Source: Lampris incognitus
Lineage: Eukaryota > Chordata > Actinopteri > Lampriformes > Lampridae
Direction of reading: 5' to 3'
Assembly (NCBI RefSeq): GCF_029633865.1
Contig: NC_079224.1
Span: 22,749,177 to 22,813,176, forward strand
Length of the DNA: 64,000 nucleotides
Position numbers and translations under genes: made by a program. Below, piece by piece: positions 26,640 through 37,994 of the stretch. Below the pieces are notes generated by a model that saw nothing but the letters and a program-made list of their open reading frames with translations, was not told where the DNA came from and ran no database searches. Numbering within the stretch: position 1 is the stretch's first letter; each line of letters starts with the position of its first letter.

Positions 26640-28060
26640 AAATTGCCAGGCCTTAAAAAGAAGTTAATCATGGACCTTCTCTCAACACCTTACATTTCAT
26701 TGGTTTGGAAAAAGTGAAGGAACCTGCAAGAGGAGGAGATTATACAAAACTACTCCTCAAAAGATAAGCCCATTGGATTCTGACTTTTAAAAGTCTCGAA
26801 TCTCTTGGTTTAAATGAGTGGAGCCTTCGTCCTTTCCACTTAGGATGTTATTTATATTGTAATGAGAATACTGAGTGGCCTGAGATGTTGATTGTGATGA
26901 AATGTGATGCAATTTGATTGAATTTTGATATATTAACTTATATGGATATGTATGTATGTCGTGTCTCATTTGTTATTTGTGATGGGGGTACTTGGGACCT
27001 GGTGGATTTGTTACTGGAATAGCACTTGAATATTGTATGTTGTATGTTGTTAACTGTGATTGATCGTGTTTTCTTTGTGACTTTGTGACTCACCTGCCCT
27101 AGAATATACACCTGATCCCTTTCCTGATTGGGAAAAGTGAATGGGTAAAAAAAAAAAACAACACACACACGCACACAGTTCAGCACTCATTTCATTATCA
27201 CTTTGATATGATTTATTTTAATTAGCACCCCATCCCACACAAAACACTTTGTTTTTGTGGTTTTTTTTGTTTTTTTCGCCTGCATCTACAAGTACTAATC
27301 CAACCACGTGACCAAATTTTTTGTTGACTTCTACCAACTCCTGTTGAAGTCCAGTTGTAATTGATGTTGTGCTTCCACCTTGTGGACAAAGCTTGATGGA
27401 ACAGTGTCGAGTTGTGTAGTAATGTTTGGCTCTGCTTTGTTCATTTTCCATTGTTTCATTTTCAGAAACCCCATTCAGACCTGTACAGACATTCAGTAAA
27501 GTCCATCAGACTAAGAAACCTCTTCCTTGGCATGTGAACGGATACGCCAAAGCAGCTACAAATCTATATGACCAGCGTAGTTAAAAAATCCCTTTGTCAT
27601 TACACATTCCTTGAGCCAACCCAGTGAACATAAATCCCTAAACGTTGCTTCATCTTTTATCGTCGTTGATTTCCATACGTTATGCATTTTTCAACATTTC
27701 TGCACATGCTATGGAACCGATGTGAGGAAGCACACAAGACAAGTTACACGGTCAGAATTGTGTAAATTGCCATAAGCCAAAGTGGGGATTATGCTCAAGA
27801 TTTAATTGAGGTCGTGTCAATAAAACCCGAGTTGCAGACGTGTGCTCTGGTCAACTGTGAGCTATGCTGGCCACAGCAGGAGGGGCGTTTCAAAATATCA
27901 AGAACTTCTGAATCCGAGATATTCTAGCTTGTCATGTATGTTGAGTGGATGTAAATTATTACAGTATTAAAAATGTGATTATACATTTCTTGAAAATCAA
28001 TGTTTGTTGCCTTTTTATGTATTGTGTGAAAATTGTCAGTGTTTTTTTTTTTTATCCTAC
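26640..28060. other. Intergenic region before Gypsy-2
   Basis: No gene recognised. It contains a short A run and (CA)n near 27150-27177 and several T-rich runs. No coding pattern with conserved motifs was found on either strand. Confidence 0.4.
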
Positions 28061-28314
28061 TGTAACCAATTTTTCTGGACTTAGCCTGTTAGTGATTTTA
28101 AGTTCCTGTTATAAGCTGTTGCCACAGTATATGCCTTGAGCTCCTATTTTGAAGGCTGAAGAGAGAGCGGAAGTGCTGTACGCAGTGTTGTTGCTGTGGA
28201 GTTCTGTGGGGGAAGAATCCACATAAAGTGGTCCTCGTGTGAAAGTGGAACCTCCGTATTTGTTATTTTACAGTTTCATACAGTATAGGCGACATCTACA
28301 AACCCTCGGTTACA
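28061..28314 (+). repeat. Gypsy-2 5' LTR
   Basis: 254 bp with perfect 7-bp inverted ends TGTAACC and GGTTACA. The final ~80 bp is repeated at 33466-33547. Confidence 0.9.
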
Positions 28315-28315
28315 C

Positions 28316-28332
28316 TGGTGGCAGCGGTGGGA
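28316..28332 (+). other. Gypsy-2 primer-binding site, tRNA-Leu type
   Basis: TGGTGGCAGCGGTGGGA follows the LTR after one base. It complements CCCACCGCTGCCA plus CCA, the 3' end of vertebrate tRNA-Leu(AAG) as I recall it. It is a different Leu isoacceptor from the one used by Gypsy-1. Confidence 0.8.
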
Positions 28333-28522
28333 TGCTTGTGCCAACGTCCCGCAAAAGTAAGACGTTTAAATTACCGAAAAGAAAGGTTCGGAGAGTCAGT
28401 TAGCTTCTCAGTTAGCCTCAGCTAGCAATGGCGGAGCTTCGTCGTGTCGGAACCCCGGCGCGGTGTGTGCACGAAGACTTCACTCATCTTGCTGCTGTCT
28501 TCTGAGATAATTGAGGAGCAAC

Positions 28523-29285
28523 ATGTGGAAATACGAGGATCCGCTGGACTATAATGACAGAGAGCGACGTGGAGAAAAGCCGTTCGCCAGCAACGTGAGG
28601 ATTGAACTTCCGCCGCCATTTTCCGGGGAGGAAAAACAAAGTTTCCCCTGCTGGGCCAGACAATACGAAGTGGCGGTGAAGGCGCTGGTTGGAGGCACTG
28701 GCGGTGACTTTGACTATGAACTGGTGAGGATTTTACCAACGCGTCTAACAAAGGCTGCTTTTCTGCTATGGGATAGCTTGCCAGCTGCCGTTCAGGCGGA
28801 TTACGCTAAGGTAAAGGAGAAATTGCAGGAGGCTTTCGGACAAAGACATTTTCTTGACTGTTTCAGAAACCTCTCTGCCCGCCTCCGTGCTCCCAGAGAG
28901 AGTCTGGAAGTATATGCAGCAGAAATAAGCAAGCTAGTTCAAGAGGCATTCCCAGGCTATGGTGATATAGCTCAGAAAGAGGAGAAATTTAGCAGATTTC
29001 TGGCTGGAGTTGACCCGGTGCTGAGAGCTAAATGTCACGAGCAGGGAGCTACTGATTTGGCTGAGGCCCTGAACCATTGCTGGCCGGTGTGAGATGGCCC
29101 GAGAGGCCCTAAAGATGGACTATGTCAACACCCACGTACGCCAGCCTCCCACTGAAAGCAGGGCAGCGGCTATGGTGCACTCCATATCTGATGGGAGTGG
29201 TTTGTACAGAGCTATGGATAGACTTACTGCGGATATGAGGGAAATGAGGATGGAAATGAAACAAATGGCAGAGGAAAACAACTGA
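28523..29285 (+). pseudogene. Gypsy-2 gag
   Basis: The ATG at 28523 opens a 190-residue capsid-like frame (FSGEEKQSFPCWARQYEVAV, then LQEAFGQRHFLDCFRNL, a SCAN/gag-like helical pattern). It ends at a TGA at 29090-29092 and continues out of frame to 29285 (AMDRLTADMREMRMEMKQM, coiled-coil-like). No canonical CCHC knuckle is seen, only a Cys-rich string near 29335-29370. Confidence 0.75.
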
Positions 29286-29662
29286 CTGGGATCCAGCCGC
29301 TGGAGAGATGAACGGAAAGCCCCTCACCCAGTATGTAGAGGTCAGTGTCAGTGTACTTGTGGGGAGCAGGGCTGTCGGTTTCGCACATGGGGTGAACAGA
29401 GAGGGCGTTCACCTGACCGTGGCTGGCGCGAGCGGCGAGCAGAAGGAGGCCCCAGGGAGAAACAGGACTACTGGACCCCCTGCAACAACTGAGCCAACTC
29501 CACAAGTTGGCGGGGTCCCAGACCTGCTAGGAGCCCCTCTAATGAGGAAACACAGAGACGGCGAGGCATGCATTTTCTCTCCCCCAAGAGGGAAGACTCA
29601 GCAAACCAGTCGGGAAAAGAGATGTAGCTGATGTTGCGGCCCAAACACCAGCTACAGAGCCT

Positions 29663-30073
29663 ATGGGCCCTCTGGAGGGAGGAATGCTTATCCCCTCCCC
29701 GAGTAATGCCATGACACCAGACAAGACAGAGCAGCGAACCTCATACGTGAGAGGAAGCATTGAAGGGACTGAAATTAACATATTGGTCGATTCAAGGGCA
29801 ACCGAGTCGTTTATCAGTGACAATTTCCGCATGTCTGTTCCAGCCCTGCACAAGCGGCCCCTAACAGCGGACTTTATTGCTGCACGGGCAGTGAATGGAC
29901 AGATGCTTGACACACTGGGTACCATAACAGTCACACTGCGTCTGGGGAAGACCTCCCGGCAGCATGTTTTCCACGTCATTAGGGAGTCCACACAAACAGC
30001 GCTGCTGGGCCTGGACTTTCTTGTCACAAATCACGCCCTCCTGGATTATGCCCGTGGCAAACTGCACCTATGA
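29663..30073 (+). pseudogene. Gypsy-2 aspartic protease with altered active site
   Basis: The 136-residue open frame has the retropepsin pattern: ILVDSRATESFIS, then a hydrophobic flap region and ALLGLDFL near the end. The catalytic motif should be D-S/T-G-A, and here Gly is replaced by Arg (DSRA). This change would disrupt the active-site turn. The frame itself is intact. Confidence 0.8.
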
Positions 30074-30183
30074 GACACTGTACTTCCACTTCTGAGTGGC
30101 AAAGACCTGATTCCTGAGTGTTGTAATGTTTCCATCGCCACTGTCATGACGCTGCCCCCCCCTCACTGAGATGCTGGTGCCTT

Positions 30184-31910
30184 GTGAGTGTGTCCCCACC
30201 TGGGCCCGTTGACCAGCTCCCTGACTTTGTGGGCTGCTTATCACCCAACCTCAAAAGCAAAAGTGAGTGTGTCATAGCTCACACAGTGACATCTGTGAAA
30301 GACGGGGTCACCATAGCCTGTGTGTTGAACCCTACAAATCAGGACATTATACTGAGGGAAGGCGTGCACCTGGGGGAGTTTTTCTCTGTGGATGAGTCCG
30401 AAATTGTGTCACTCCCACAGGTTCCGATGGAGAGTGTCTCTGCCATTTCATCCAGTGATGTGCCTTTTGTGTCACTGAAGGAGTCTCCCACTAGTCAGCA
30501 ACAGAAAGCACAACTGGCTGCACTGCTGGCAGAGCATCAGGAGATATTCAGCACATCAAAAGGAGGGACTGGCAAATGCACAGTTATCCAACATCACATC
30601 AAGATGGGTGATCATCCTCCTCTACGGCAGCGCGCCTACCAGACTTCACCAGAAAAGAGGGAGGAAACAGACAGGCAGGTGGCTGCCCTGCTGGCTGATG
30701 GGGTAATTGAGGAAAACTGCAGCCCCCGGGCCTCGCCTGTTGTCTTTGTAAAGAAGAAGAATGGTGAGTGGAGGTTCTGCATTGATTATCATCGCCTGAA
30801 CAGTATAACCGTGAAAGACTCTCATCCTCTCCCCAGGGTGGACGAGACCCTGGATGCACTGGCGGGCTCCCTGTGGTTCAGCACGTTGGACTTCTCTAAT
30901 GGATACTGGCAGGTCGAGGTTGCTGAGGGAGACAGGGAGAAAACTGCCTTCACAACGGGCCGGGGCCTCTATCAGCGGCGGTCGATGCCAGTGGGCCTTA
31001 CTAACTCACCTGCAACATTCCAGCGCATGATGGAGCTGGTGCTCAGAGGACTCCCATGGCAGGTGTGTATGGTGTACCTCGATGACATTCTAATATACAG
31101 CCCCACCTTTGAGGACCATCTCTCCAGTTTGCGCGAAGTTTTCTCCAGGATTCAGGCAGCCGGCCTCAGGCTGAATTCTAAGAAGTGTCACCTGGCTCGA
31201 GATCATGTAGTGTTCCTGGGACATGTTGTTTCTCGCCACGGCTTACAGCCCGACCCTCGAAACACAGATAAAGTCAGAACCTGGCCCACACCACAGAATC
31301 CAACCGAAGTGAGAGCATTTGTGGGCCTTTGCTCTTACTACAAACGGTTTGTTAAGGACTTTGCCCAGTGTGCAGCTCCTCTGCATCGCCTCACCTGCAA
31401 AGACACACCTTTCAGATGGACAACTGAGTGTAACACAGCCTTTGAGTACCTGAAAGGGGTGCTTTCATCTGCTCCGGTTGTCACCATGCCTGACTTTAAC
31501 ATCCCCTTTAAAGTGTACACGGATGCCTCCATGGAAGCAGTTGGGGCTGTATTGGCTCAGGAAAGGGGTTTGGACTGGAGCGAGTGGTGGCATACGCTAG
31601 CCAATCGCTCACTTCCCCGGAATGGCGTTGGTCAACATTTGACAGAGAACTGTGGGCTATATGCCAATTCAGACATTACTTTGGATCAGCTGCCTTTACC
31701 ATCGTAACTGATCACAAGCCTCTGCTGGGCCTGCGCGGCATTTCTATTGACAAGGATCCCACGGGACGCAGAGTGAGATGGGTATTGGAACTAGACCCTT
31801 ATAACTGGATTATACAGCACAAGGACGGGCAACGGCATACTAATGCTGAGGCACTCTCACGGCGTCCTCACGACCCCGAGCTCAGGGTGGTAAATGTCAC
31901 CACGCAGTAG
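30184..31910 (+). pseudogene. Gypsy-2 reverse transcriptase and RNase H
   Basis: The frame 30184-31707 holds the complete RT: RFCIDYHRLNSITVKD, FSTLDFSNGYWQ, LTNSPATFQRMM, catalytic VYLDDILIYS and FLGHVVSRHGL. The tether and RNase H start (FKVYTDASMEAVGAVLAQ) follow. A frameshift near 31570-31590 moves the rest of RNase H to the frame ending at 31910 (YASQSLTSPEWRWSTFDRE, TDHKPLLGL). Domain order is normal. Confidence 0.9.
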
Positions 31911-31919
31911 CCAAAACAA

Positions 31920-33506
31920 GTGAATGTCATAGGCTCGGAGGAAGGGCCAAGTGTTTCCCAAACAGACACTCAGCTGCTTCAAGCACCCGCTGGGAACCCC
32001 CAGGCCTCTGACTTCGACGCAGGGGAACAGCGTGTGGAGAGGAGCAGTGAGACGCAGGATTTGTCTTTCATGCATGCACTGTCATGTGATGGAACGGAAA
32101 TGAGGGAGCTACAACGAGCTGACCCAGATATTAGGCAGGTATTGAACTGGATGGAGAGGAGTGGTTCTCGGCCACCTAGGGGGTGGATGAGAGGTAGCTC
32201 CCGGTGGCTTAGAAAATTATGGACTGAATATCTCCGCCTCTCTGTTGTTAATGGATACTCTGCAGGGCGGTGAACTCTCCCCTCACCGGAGATGCTCTGT
32301 GTCAGGTTGTCATGCCCTCCTCGGTGGTCCCTGATGTGCTGCAGCATCTGCATGGGGGCTTTACATCGGCACATTTCTCAGTGGAACGTGTGTGGGAACG
32401 TGCAAGGAAAACTTGCTACTGGCCTTCCATGTTCAAAGATATTCAACAGTGGTGTGAGCAGTGCATCCCATGTCAAACCCGGAAGGCCCCGGTGCCTAAG
32501 CATCATGCACTGATGGGGAGCATCCGAGCAACTCGGCCATTCCAGAGAGTGGCAACTGACATCCTTGAACTGCCAGTGACTTCTAAGGGAAACAGGTATG
32601 TGTTAGTAGTGGAAGACTACTTTACCAAGTATGTGAATCTGTATGCTCTCCCTAACCAAATGGCCCAGTCAGTAGCACAGTGTTTGTTTGAAGACTGTGC
32701 TGGTGCATGGCGTTCCTGAAGTGGTCCACAGTGATCAGGGCCGGCAATTTGAAGCTGAGATTGTTCAAAGACTGTGTCAGCTCCTGGGAATTAAGAAAAC
32801 ACGCACTACACCTTATAATCCCAAGTCGAACGGAATGGTTGAACGCTTTAATCGCACCCTCATTGACCAGCTGGCCAAATCATTGCTCGCCTGTGGTGGT
32901 GAGTGGGATGATTATCTGAAACAGGTGGCTTTCGCCTATAACACATCTGTTCATGCCTGCACCAACTACACTCCGTATTATCTAACTTACGGATGGGAGG
33001 CTCGTGTTCCAGTGGATGTGTTGGTGCCATCTCAGTTGGTGCATTCGGACTTACCTCTTTCTCATGCTGACTTTGTGGCCTCTCTGGCAGAGAGGCTGGA
33101 GACTGCTTTTGCTGGTGCCAGGCAGGGTGGCGTTGACGCTCACGAGAAGCAGAAGTTGTACTATGATGGAACGGTCCGTCACCAGCCGTATGCAGAAGGG
33201 GATCTGGTATGGCTGCATAATCCGACAGAGGACCGTACGAAACTTGCTCCCCACTGGAAGGGGCCCTACAGGGTCCTGTCTGTGTTGGGCTCTGAGGGTA
33301 AACCTGGACTCATCTATCATATTGGCAGCCCTTTGGACTTTGATGGACAGGGGCAGGTCGTCCATTATGATAGACTGAAACCATACACACTACCGGTGGC
33401 TGCTGGTTTTTCAGATAGCCTGCCGGCTTCTCCTCTTCATGCTCCCTCGCTGCTGGATGAGGGGTCCTCGTGTGAAAGTGGAACCTCCGTATTTGTTATT
33501 TTATAG
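31920..33506 (+). pseudogene. Gypsy-2 integrase
   Basis: Three overlapping frames. 32270-32719 carries the zinc head (HLHGG...H, then CEQCIPCQTRK) and the first part of the core (VATDILELPVT). 32688-33506 carries HSDQGRQFEAE, the Glu-bearing NPKSNGMVERFNRTL and a C-terminal domain (EGDLVWLHNPTEDR). Frame changes near 32270 and 32700 break it. All three DDE residues remain. Confidence 0.88.
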
Positions 33507-33547
33507 TTTCATACAGTATAGGCGACATCTACAAACCCTCGGTTACA
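33466..33547 (+). repeat. Gypsy-2 3' LTR remnant
   Basis: From GGTCCTCGTGTG to GGTTACA it equals the last ~82 bp of the 5' LTR. The U3 part and polypurine tract are missing, and the integrase frame runs straight into it. Confidence 0.88.
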
Positions 33548-33644
33548 CTACCAAAGGATATTTCAGTAAAGATGCATGGAAAGAAAACATAAAAAGTTGT
33601 ATTTAGAGACATGAGTTATGTACACAATCAAAACGAGCGTAAAG

Positions 33645-33778
33645 AGGGGTATCCGTGGCGTGGCGGTCTGTTCCGTTGCCTACCAATACGGGGCTAGCCG
33701 GTTGGAGTCCCCGTGTTACCTCCGGCTTTGTCGGGCGCCCCTACAGATACAATTGGTCGTGTCTGCGGGTGGATCACA
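33645..33778 (+). mobile_element. SINE family A fragment
   Basis: GTATCCGTGGCGTGGCGGTC head, degenerate B box GGTTGGAGTCC, CGGGCGCCCCTACAGATAC and TGTCTGCGGGTGG. It is truncated after the head and first body segment. Confidence 0.75.
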
Positions 33779-33779
33779 A

Positions 33780-34009
33780 CTGTGATGTCTTCTTTCTGTA
33801 AGTTTGTCCGATTTTAGTTTAAAATTTCGTCCTTGTAAACACAGACCGGCAAAGAGAACTTAAGTGTAAATAGTCGTTGCTAAGGTCTAGCTGTCCTCCA
33901 GCATGGCGGAGTTGTTAGTTGTCAATGAAAAAGTCACGTGATTGAGAAGCTGTATCTGCAACCGTTGCGCTGACGTGGACCTCGGTGCGCCGACAGAATG
34001 TGTGTCAAC
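33780..34009. other. Unassigned spacer
   Basis: Nothing recognised; a short stretch between SINE and LINE tail. Confidence 0.4.
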
Positions 34010-34258
34010 CATTTATTCATTCATTCATCAGCTGCCTTTCTGGGTTCGGGTCGCGGTGGCAGCAAGCTAAGTAGGGCACTCCAGACGTCCCTCTCTCCCG
34101 CAACGCCCTCCAGCTCCTCCTGGGGGATCCCAAGGCGTTCCCAGGTCAGATTGGACATGTAGTCCCTCAAGCGAGTTCTGGGTCTATCCCGGGGTCTCCT
34201 CCAAGTTGGCCGTGCCCGGTAAACCTCCAAAGGAAGGCGCCCAGGAGGCATCCTTTAG

Positions 34259-34452
34259 TGTAGATAACCTTGTAGCATTATGTTTGTACTGACCTGCATT
34301 CCGTACTTACAGAGTAGTCAGGTGATCATGCAGCCTAGTGGCGGCATTATACACACAGCTACATGCCTGTACACTGTACCCGAGTTCCCCTGCAATGATT
34401 ATTAAATGTTAAGCCTAGACGCTAACACTGCCTCCATGCGAGTCATTCTACA
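34259..34452 (+). repeat. Gypsy-3 5' LTR
   Basis: 194 bp, about 95% similar by eye to the 3' LTR at 41581-41770. The 3' copy lacks CTTA of GTACTTACAGAG. Confidence 0.9.
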
Positions 34453-34471
34453 TGGTCTCAGAAGTGAAACC
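34453..34471 (+). other. Gypsy-3 primer-binding site
   Basis: TGGTCTCAGAAGTGAAACC starts directly after the LTR. The matching tRNA was not identified. Confidence 0.6.
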
Positions 34472-35001
34472 TGATACCTCCCCGACTCGAAAGGTGCATA
34501 GTTAGATCCGACGTGTTGTTTGGCAAAGTGAGTTTAGTTAGCGGCACTGGCTAACTAACGTAGCCGTTCCCTCTGCATGTAAGGAACTCCACAAAGACGA
34601 AAGAAGAAAAAGCTCGCTAGAAGGACGACAATGGCAGAAGGATTTCGGCGACCAGACCCTCTTACCTTCGATGGTAATGTAGCAGAGAATTGGCGCATAT
34701 TCGAGCAGGAATATGACATATTCATCGCCGCAGCGCACAGTGACAAACCAGCCAAAACGCAAGCATACATACAGCTAAATTTAGCAGGAGCAGAGGCGAT
34801 CGAACGTGAACGCTCATTCACATATCTACCAGCGGTGCTAGCAGAAGATTGGGTCGTCATAAGGTGGGCAGAGACACGAGAAGACCCGGAATGTTCGAAA
34901 AGAAAATTCAGGGAAATTTGCAACCCTCAGACAAACATCACCATGGCGAGGCATTCCTTCAACACCAGAAACCAGAAACCTGGGGAAACAGTGGATGCAT
35001 A

Positions 35002-35385
35002 CAGTGTTACAGCCTTATTCTAAAATGGATTAAATTCCTTTTTTTCTCATCAATCTACATACAATACCCCATAATGACAAAGCGAAAAAGATTTTGTAGA
35101 AATTTTTGCAAATTTATTAAAAATAAAAAACTGAAATATTGCAGGTACATTAGTATTCACACCCTTTACTCAGTACTTGGTTGAGGCACCCTTGGCAGCG
35201 ATTACAGCCTCAAGTCTTCTTGGGTATGAAGATACAAGCTTGGCACACCTATATTTGGGGTATTTCTCCCATTCTACTATGCAGATCCTCTCAAGCTCTG
35301 TAAGGTCAGATGGGGAGCGTCGCTGCACAGCTATTTTCAGGTCTTTCCAGAGATGTTCAATGGGGTTCAAGTCTGGGCTCCGGCC
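35002..35385 (-). mobile_element. Tc1 3'-end fragment of the composite
   Basis: Carries the transposase C-terminus ([20 protein letters not shown] ... [15 protein letters not shown]; frame 35170-35385) and the right inverted repeat with an internal deletion. It joins the captured segment at CGGCCATGTTTATTGG. It diverges from the complete copy at several positions, so it is a different Tc1 copy and not a recent duplicate. Confidence 0.85.
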
Positions 35386-35449
35386 ATGTTTATTGGTCAT
35401 GTAGGTTTGCACACACATGGAATTTGACGCTGGTTTCGTGGCTCTGTGT

Positions 35450-35852
35450 GCTTTTTTTATATATACATTTATTTCTGATTTTTCCCTTTTTCTCCCAATT
35501 TAGTGGCCAATCGATCCCTATTTTAATTCAAACACCCGCCCTCGTATTGTATGCGTTCGCCAACTGCAACTCTCCGGCCGGCAGTCTCGAAGGAGACGCC
35601 TCCCCACTTTCGTGACAAGGCGAATCCAGGCCGAATCACTGCTATTCCGACACACACAGAGACGCATTCATGTGACGAACGCAAGCCGACTTCGACTCCG
35701 CCCCCCTCCCGAAGACAGCGTTGCCAATTATTGCCACTTCATCGAGTCCAACCATAGTCGGATCTGACGAGACCGGGGCACGAACCCCAGTCCCCTGTGG
35801 GCAACTGCATCGACACAAAGCCGATGCTTAGACCGCTACACCACCCCGGACC
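35450..35852 (-). mobile_element. SINE family B, inverted copy inside composite
   Basis: Reverse complement of 21338-21740, nearly identical; the head GTCCGGGGTGGTGTAGCGGTC is at 35852-35832. Confidence 0.78.
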
Positions 35853-36043
35853 CAATGTACTTAAAATAGAATAACTACACTACAACACAACAATCTTCAG
35901 ATATATACACAAGGATTGACTATATACAAGTGATAAAGTGCAATGGTGCAGAGAATATACCAGAGATGCTGAAATAGATGTTAGCAGGTTACTTACATAC
36001 TACATGCTTGAGGTAGATGGACATGACAGAGTGTACCAGTATA

Positions 36044-37681
36044 CAGTGCATCCGGAAAGTATTCACACCCCTTCACTTTCCCCACATTTTGTTATGTTAA
36101 AGCCTTATTCCAAAATGGATTAAATTCCCTTTTTTTCTGATCAATCTACATACAATATCCCATAATGACAAAGCAAAAAAGGTTTTGTAAAAAATTTTGC
36201 AAATTTATTAAACATAAAAAACTGAAATATTGCATGTACATAAGTATTCACACCCTTTACTCAGTACTTGGTTGAGGCACCCTTGGCAGCGATTACAGCC
36301 TCAAGTCTTCTTGGGTATGAAGCTACAAGCTTGGCACACCTATATTCGGGGTATTTCTCCCATTCTTCTATGCAGATCCTCTCAAGCTCTGTAAGGTCAG
36401 ATGGGGAGCGTTGCTGCACAGCTATTTTCAGGTCTTTCCAGAGATGTTCAATGGGGTTCAAGTCTGGGCTCTGCCTGGGCCACTCAAGGACATTCACAGA
36501 CTTGTCCCGAAGCCACTCATTTGTTGTCTTGGCTGTGTGCTTAGGGTCGTTGTCGTGTTGAAAGGTAAACCTTCACCCCAGTCTGAGGACCTGAGCGTTC
36601 TGGAGCAGGTTTTCATCAAGGATCTCTCTCTGTACTTTGCTCCATTCATCTTTCCCTCGATCCTGGCTAGTCTCCCAGTTCCTGCTGCTGAAAAACATCC
36701 CCACAGCATGATGCTGCCACCACCATGCTTCACTGTAGGTATGGTATTAGCAAGGTGATGAGAGGTGCCTGGTTTCCTCCAGATGTGACGTTTGGCATTC
36801 AAGCCAAAGAGTTCAATCTTGGTTTCATCAGACCAGAGAATCTTGTTTCTCATGGTCTGAGAGTCCTTTAGGTGCTTTCTGGCAAACTCCAAGCGGGCTG
36901 TCATGTGCCTTTTACTGAGCAGAGGCTTCCGTCTGGCCACTCTACCATAAAGGCCTGATTGGTGGAGTGCTGCAGAGATGGTTGTCCTTCTGGAAGGTTC
37001 TCCCATCTCCACGGAGGAACGCTGGAGCTCTGTCAGAGTGACCATCGGGTTCTGGGTCACCTCTCTGACCAAGGCCCTTCTCCTCCAATTGCTCAGTTTG
37101 GCCGGGCGGCCAACTCTAGGAAGAGTCCTGGTGGATCCAAACTTCTTCCATTTACGAATGATGGAGACCACTGTGCTCTTCGGGCCCTTCAAAGCTGTAG
37201 AATTTTTTTTTTACCCTTCCCTATATCTGTGCCTCTATACAATCCTGTCTCGGAGGTCCACAGACAATTCCTTTGACTTCATGGCTTGGTTTCTGCTCTG
37301 ACATGCACTGTCAACAGTGGGACCTTATATAGACAGGTGTGTGCCTTTCCAAATCATGTCCGATCAATTGAATTTACTACAGGTGGACTCCAATCAAGAT
37401 GTAGAAACATCTCAAGGATGATCAGTGGAAACAGGATTAACCTGAGCTCAATTTTGAGTGTCATTTCAAAGGGTGTGAATACTTATGTACATGCAATATT
37501 TCCGTTTTTTATTTTTAATAAATTTGCAAAAATTTCTACAAAACCTTTTTCACTTTGGCATTATGGGCTATTGTGTGTAGATTGATGAGAAAAAAAGGAA
37601 TTTAATTCATTTTGGAATAAGGCTGTAACATAACAAAATGTGGGGAAAGTGAAGAGGTGTGGATACTTTCCGGATGCACTG
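36044..37681 (-). mobile_element. Tc1-like transposon copy B
   Basis: Complete element with CAGTGCATCCGGAAAG ends and the same architecture as copy A, inverted. It shares the internal stop and the catalytic-core frameshift with copy A. Confidence 0.93.
36261..37282 (-). pseudogene. Tc1 transposase, copy B
   Basis: The ATG (minus) ends at 37282. The same TAG follows DRIV and the same frameshift follows [10 protein letters not shown]. The first Asp is in [12 protein letters not shown] and the Glu is in NPIEHLWKD. Differences from copy A are scattered substitutions such as KLSNWRRR for KPSNRGRR. Confidence 0.9.
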
Positions 37682-37994
37682 TATGTGAGTACACTCAGGA
37701 TCAGATCTAAAAGCTGTAATTTCGGAGTTCTCCAGGAGGAGCTGATCAGAGACCGTTTAGTGTGTGGCATTACCAGTGATAGTGTCAGAAAAGCACTACT
37801 CAAGGAAAGTGAGCTAACTCTAGCTTAGGCTATTTGTATGTGTCAAATAAGTGAACTCTGATCACTCCAAAGCATGCCCCAGTCAGCGTGGACGCTGTCC
37901 AATATCCCAAAGCCTTTAGAAAAAAGCAGAAGGGAGTCAGATTAACGTCGCAGAGTGAACAAACTTCAACAACAGGGATCACCAACTGCAGAAA

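Larger units (their letters stand above)
28061..33547 (+). mobile_element. Gypsy-2: Ty3/Gypsy LTR retrotransposon, decayed
   Basis: 5' LTR 28061-28314 (TGTAACC ... GGTTACA), primer-binding site, gag, protease, RT, RNase H and integrase, then a 3' LTR reduced to its last ~80 bp (33466-33547). CTAC flanks both ends (28057-28060 and 33548-33551), the 4-bp target duplication expected for Gypsy. The shortened 3' LTR therefore came from a deletion inside the inserted copy. Several frameshifts make it non-autonomous. Confidence 0.93.
35002..37681 (-). mobile_element. Composite Tc1-flanked transposon inserted in Gypsy-3 gag
   Basis: Lies between TA at 35000-35001 and TA at 37682-37683, and its outer ends are CAGTG and CACTG. 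On the minus strand it contains a complete Tc1 (37681-36044), then a captured 0.65-kb segment with SINE B (36041-35386), then the 3' end of a second Tc1 in the same orientation (35385-35002). The outer end of that fragment has lost about 47 bp of the inverted repeat just inside CAGTG. The captured segment equals 21149-21803. Confidence 0.88.
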
